Positions 6,386-7,414 of a stretch of 7,414 nucleotides of DNA are shown here, one piece after another. The notes under the pieces are model-generated. The model saw nothing but the letters and a program-made list of their open reading frames with translations. It did no database searches and was not told where the DNA came from. Position numbers and translations under genes: made by a program. Where the stretch lies: the NCBI GenBank assembly GCA_013361075.1, contig JABWAJ010000278.1, positions 1-7,414 of the forward strand. The letters run 5' to 3'. The stretch's first letter is position 1; each line of letters starts with the position of its first letter. The stretch is from Saprospiraceae bacterium. Its GTDB lineage: Bacteria > Bacteroidota > Bacteroidia > Chitinophagales > Saprospiraceae.

Positions 6386-7021
6386 ATGAAATATCTGATT
6401 TTCCTTGTATTGCCACTTCTCATGATTGCCTGCAACCAGGAGAAAAAAAACGATTCGGGCCCTTCATCAGCCAATGGTGACGCCCCTTTGGACCCATTTG
6501 ACCTGGCCAGCTACACTCTTGAATCTGTGCCTGGCAGCGACGTGCAAATGGCTGTAAAAAAAAGTGAAGAAGGGGTGCTCCGCGAAATGGGCAACTCGCT
6601 CAACGGTAAACGCATAGGAACCTGGACCCTTTACGGAAAAGACCCCGTTCGCCCCCGTAAGATTGTAAATTATGTGGACGGCAAAAAGAATGGTCTTTAC
6701 ATTGAAATGAGTGAATCGGGGTATTATCTTGAACTCATTGCTTATTTCAAAGACGATAAACTGCACGGAAACTGGGCGAAATACCGATTTGGCCGGCCTT
6801 TGCAAACTGCTGAATACCAGGATGGTCAGTTGCACGGCGTCCAGCGGGAATTCCAGATCCGCGACGGAAAAGTCATCAAGGAAGCCCATTACAAAAATGG
6901 ACAATTGGACGGACCCTTCAAACATTACAACGAAAAAGGAGAAGTGACGCTGCAATACGAATACAAAGAAGGCGTAAAAGTAGGAGAGGGCGTGCTGCAC
7001 CCGGCGGATACGGTAAAATGA
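6386..7021 (+). CDS. MORN-repeat (MORN_2/YwqK-like) outer-surface or periplasmic lipoprotein
   Basis: This 211-aa protein begins with a lipoprotein signal peptide: MKYLIFLVLP, then lipobox LMIAC with lipidated C16. A short polar linker (17-45) follows. The rest is a string of about six imperfect repeats of roughly 22-25 residues with the pattern [ND]G-x-x-x-G-x-[WY/F]: LNGKRIGTW (72-80), VDGKKNGLY (97-105), KDDKLHGNW (122-130), QDGQLHGVQ (145-153), KNGQLDGPF (170-178) and KEGVKVGEG (194-202). Such MORN-variant repeats form beta-hairpin stacks and are frequent in Bacteroidota lipoproteins and YwqK-type proteins; binding or scaffolding is presumed, with no catalytic residues evident. The stretch before the ATG is A-rich rather than Shine-Dalgarno-like. 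It follows the DUF418 gene by 86 bases and precedes the DUF1080 gene by 45, so a common transcript is possible. Confidence 0.88.
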   Translation: MKYLIFLVLPLLMIACNQEKKNDSGPSSANGDAPLDPFDLASYTLESVPGSDVQMAVKKSEEGVLREMGNSLNGKRIGTWTLYGKDPVRPRKIVNYVDGKKNGLYIEMSESGYYLELIAYFKDDKLHGNWAKYRFGRPLQTAEYQDGQLHGVQREFQIRDGKVIKEAHYKNGQLDGPFKHYNEKGEVTLQYEYKEGVKVGEGVLHPADTVK

Positions 7022-7066
7022 CGCACAAATGCATTCATCATCCATAAAATTACCCATGGGGTTTAT

Positions 7067-7414
7067 ATGAGACGAACCATTCCATTGATTGGCTTTCTGA
7101 TTTGTTGCTGTTTTGTAACCGGCCTCTTTGCCCAGAAAAAAGGCGACTGGCAGCAATTATTCAATGGGAAAAACCTGAAAGGCTGGCATCCCAAGATTAA
7201 AGGCTACGCACTGGATGACAACTACGGCAATACCTTCCGGGTGCAAAAAGGAAAATTGATCGTTTCGTACGACCAGTATCCGTCTTTTGACAACCGTTTT
7301 GGCCACTTGTTTTATGAAAAACCGTTTAACTACTACCGGCTGCGCATTGTGTACCGTTTCAAGGGGGAGCAGGCCAACGGCGGCCCCGAGTGGGCATGGC
7401 GCAACAGCGGGGTT
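7067..7414 (+). CDS. Secreted DUF1080 (3-keto-disaccharide hydrolase-like) protein, 5' part only
   Basis: The first 116 codons are present and the frame is still open at the window edge, so the protein is truncated by the window, not broken. Residues 1-23 form a signal peptide (MRRTIPLIGF, a Cys-rich core, cleavage near LFAQ). The mature part opens with the family hallmark WQQLFNGKNLKGWHPK (28-43), followed by FRVQKGKLIVSYD (57-69) and a segment ending EWAWRNSGV (108-116), which corresponds to the conserved N-S-G-[IV] motif of DUF1080. Members form a concanavalin-like beta-jelly-roll and act on glycans, some as 3-keto-glycoside hydrolases; full length is usually about 200-300 aa. The run of three Cys (13-15) lies within the hydrophobic core and lacks a good lipobox, so a type I signal peptide is favoured. 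The ATG at 7067 is chosen from the signal peptide. Activity and substrate are inferred from family only. Confidence 0.88.
   Translation, partial: MRRTIPLIGFLICCCFVTGLFAQKKGDWQQLFNGKNLKGWHPKIKGYALDDNYGNTFRVQKGKLIVSYDQYPSFDNRFGHLFYEKPFNYYRLRIVYRFKGEQANGGPEWAWRNSGV

Noticed and set aside
6467..7156. 229-codon minus-strand open frame opposite the lipoprotein and DUF1080 start
   Set aside because: It is antisense to a gene with a clear lipobox and MORN repeats and to a second gene's signal peptide. Its translation is low-complexity hydrophobic with no recognisable domain.

Overview
The window looks like chromosomal DNA from a member of the Bacteroidota, most likely near the Saprospiraceae/Lewinella group; the exact lineage is inference. 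The clues are a secreted peptidase ending in a type IX secretion (T9SS) sorting domain, the absence of Shine-Dalgarno sequences in front of most starts, two matches to the Bacteroidota -7 promoter box TAnnTTTG about 24 bases before start codons, and protein families common in that phylum: a MORN-repeat lipoprotein, a DUF1080 protein and a small 4-TM protein with an HFPIIG motif.

Left edge (1-342): no confidently assigned gene. Open frames on both strands overlap an imperfect inverted repeat (129-205). The centre of the repeat carries the dispersed REP-like core CTGAGCTTGTCGAAG. An AT-rich 16-bp perfect palindrome follows at 245-260.

Minus-strand block (343-4828), read right to left: a small four-helix membrane protein, then an OmpR-family response regulator 3 bases later, then a sensor histidine kinase overlapping the regulator by 4 bases (ATGA). 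These three form a tight operon. After a 188-base gap comes a separately promoted, secreted M28-family zinc aminopeptidase with a T9SS C-terminal domain.

A 262-base divergent intergenic region (4829-5090) separates this block from a plus-strand series: a DUF418/YeiB-like polytopic membrane protein, a MORN-repeat lipoprotein, and the 5' part of a secreted DUF1080 (3-keto-disaccharide hydrolase-like) protein that runs off the right edge.

The clearest functional unit is the membrane protein/regulator/kinase operon. The membrane protein may be an accessory sensor or a product whose level the pair controls. The plus-strand genes share cell-envelope locations but have no obvious common pathway. 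No tRNA, rRNA, CRISPR array or transposase was found. The only candidate new biology is the membrane-protein-linked two-component operon and the left-edge repeat element; neither is proven novel here.
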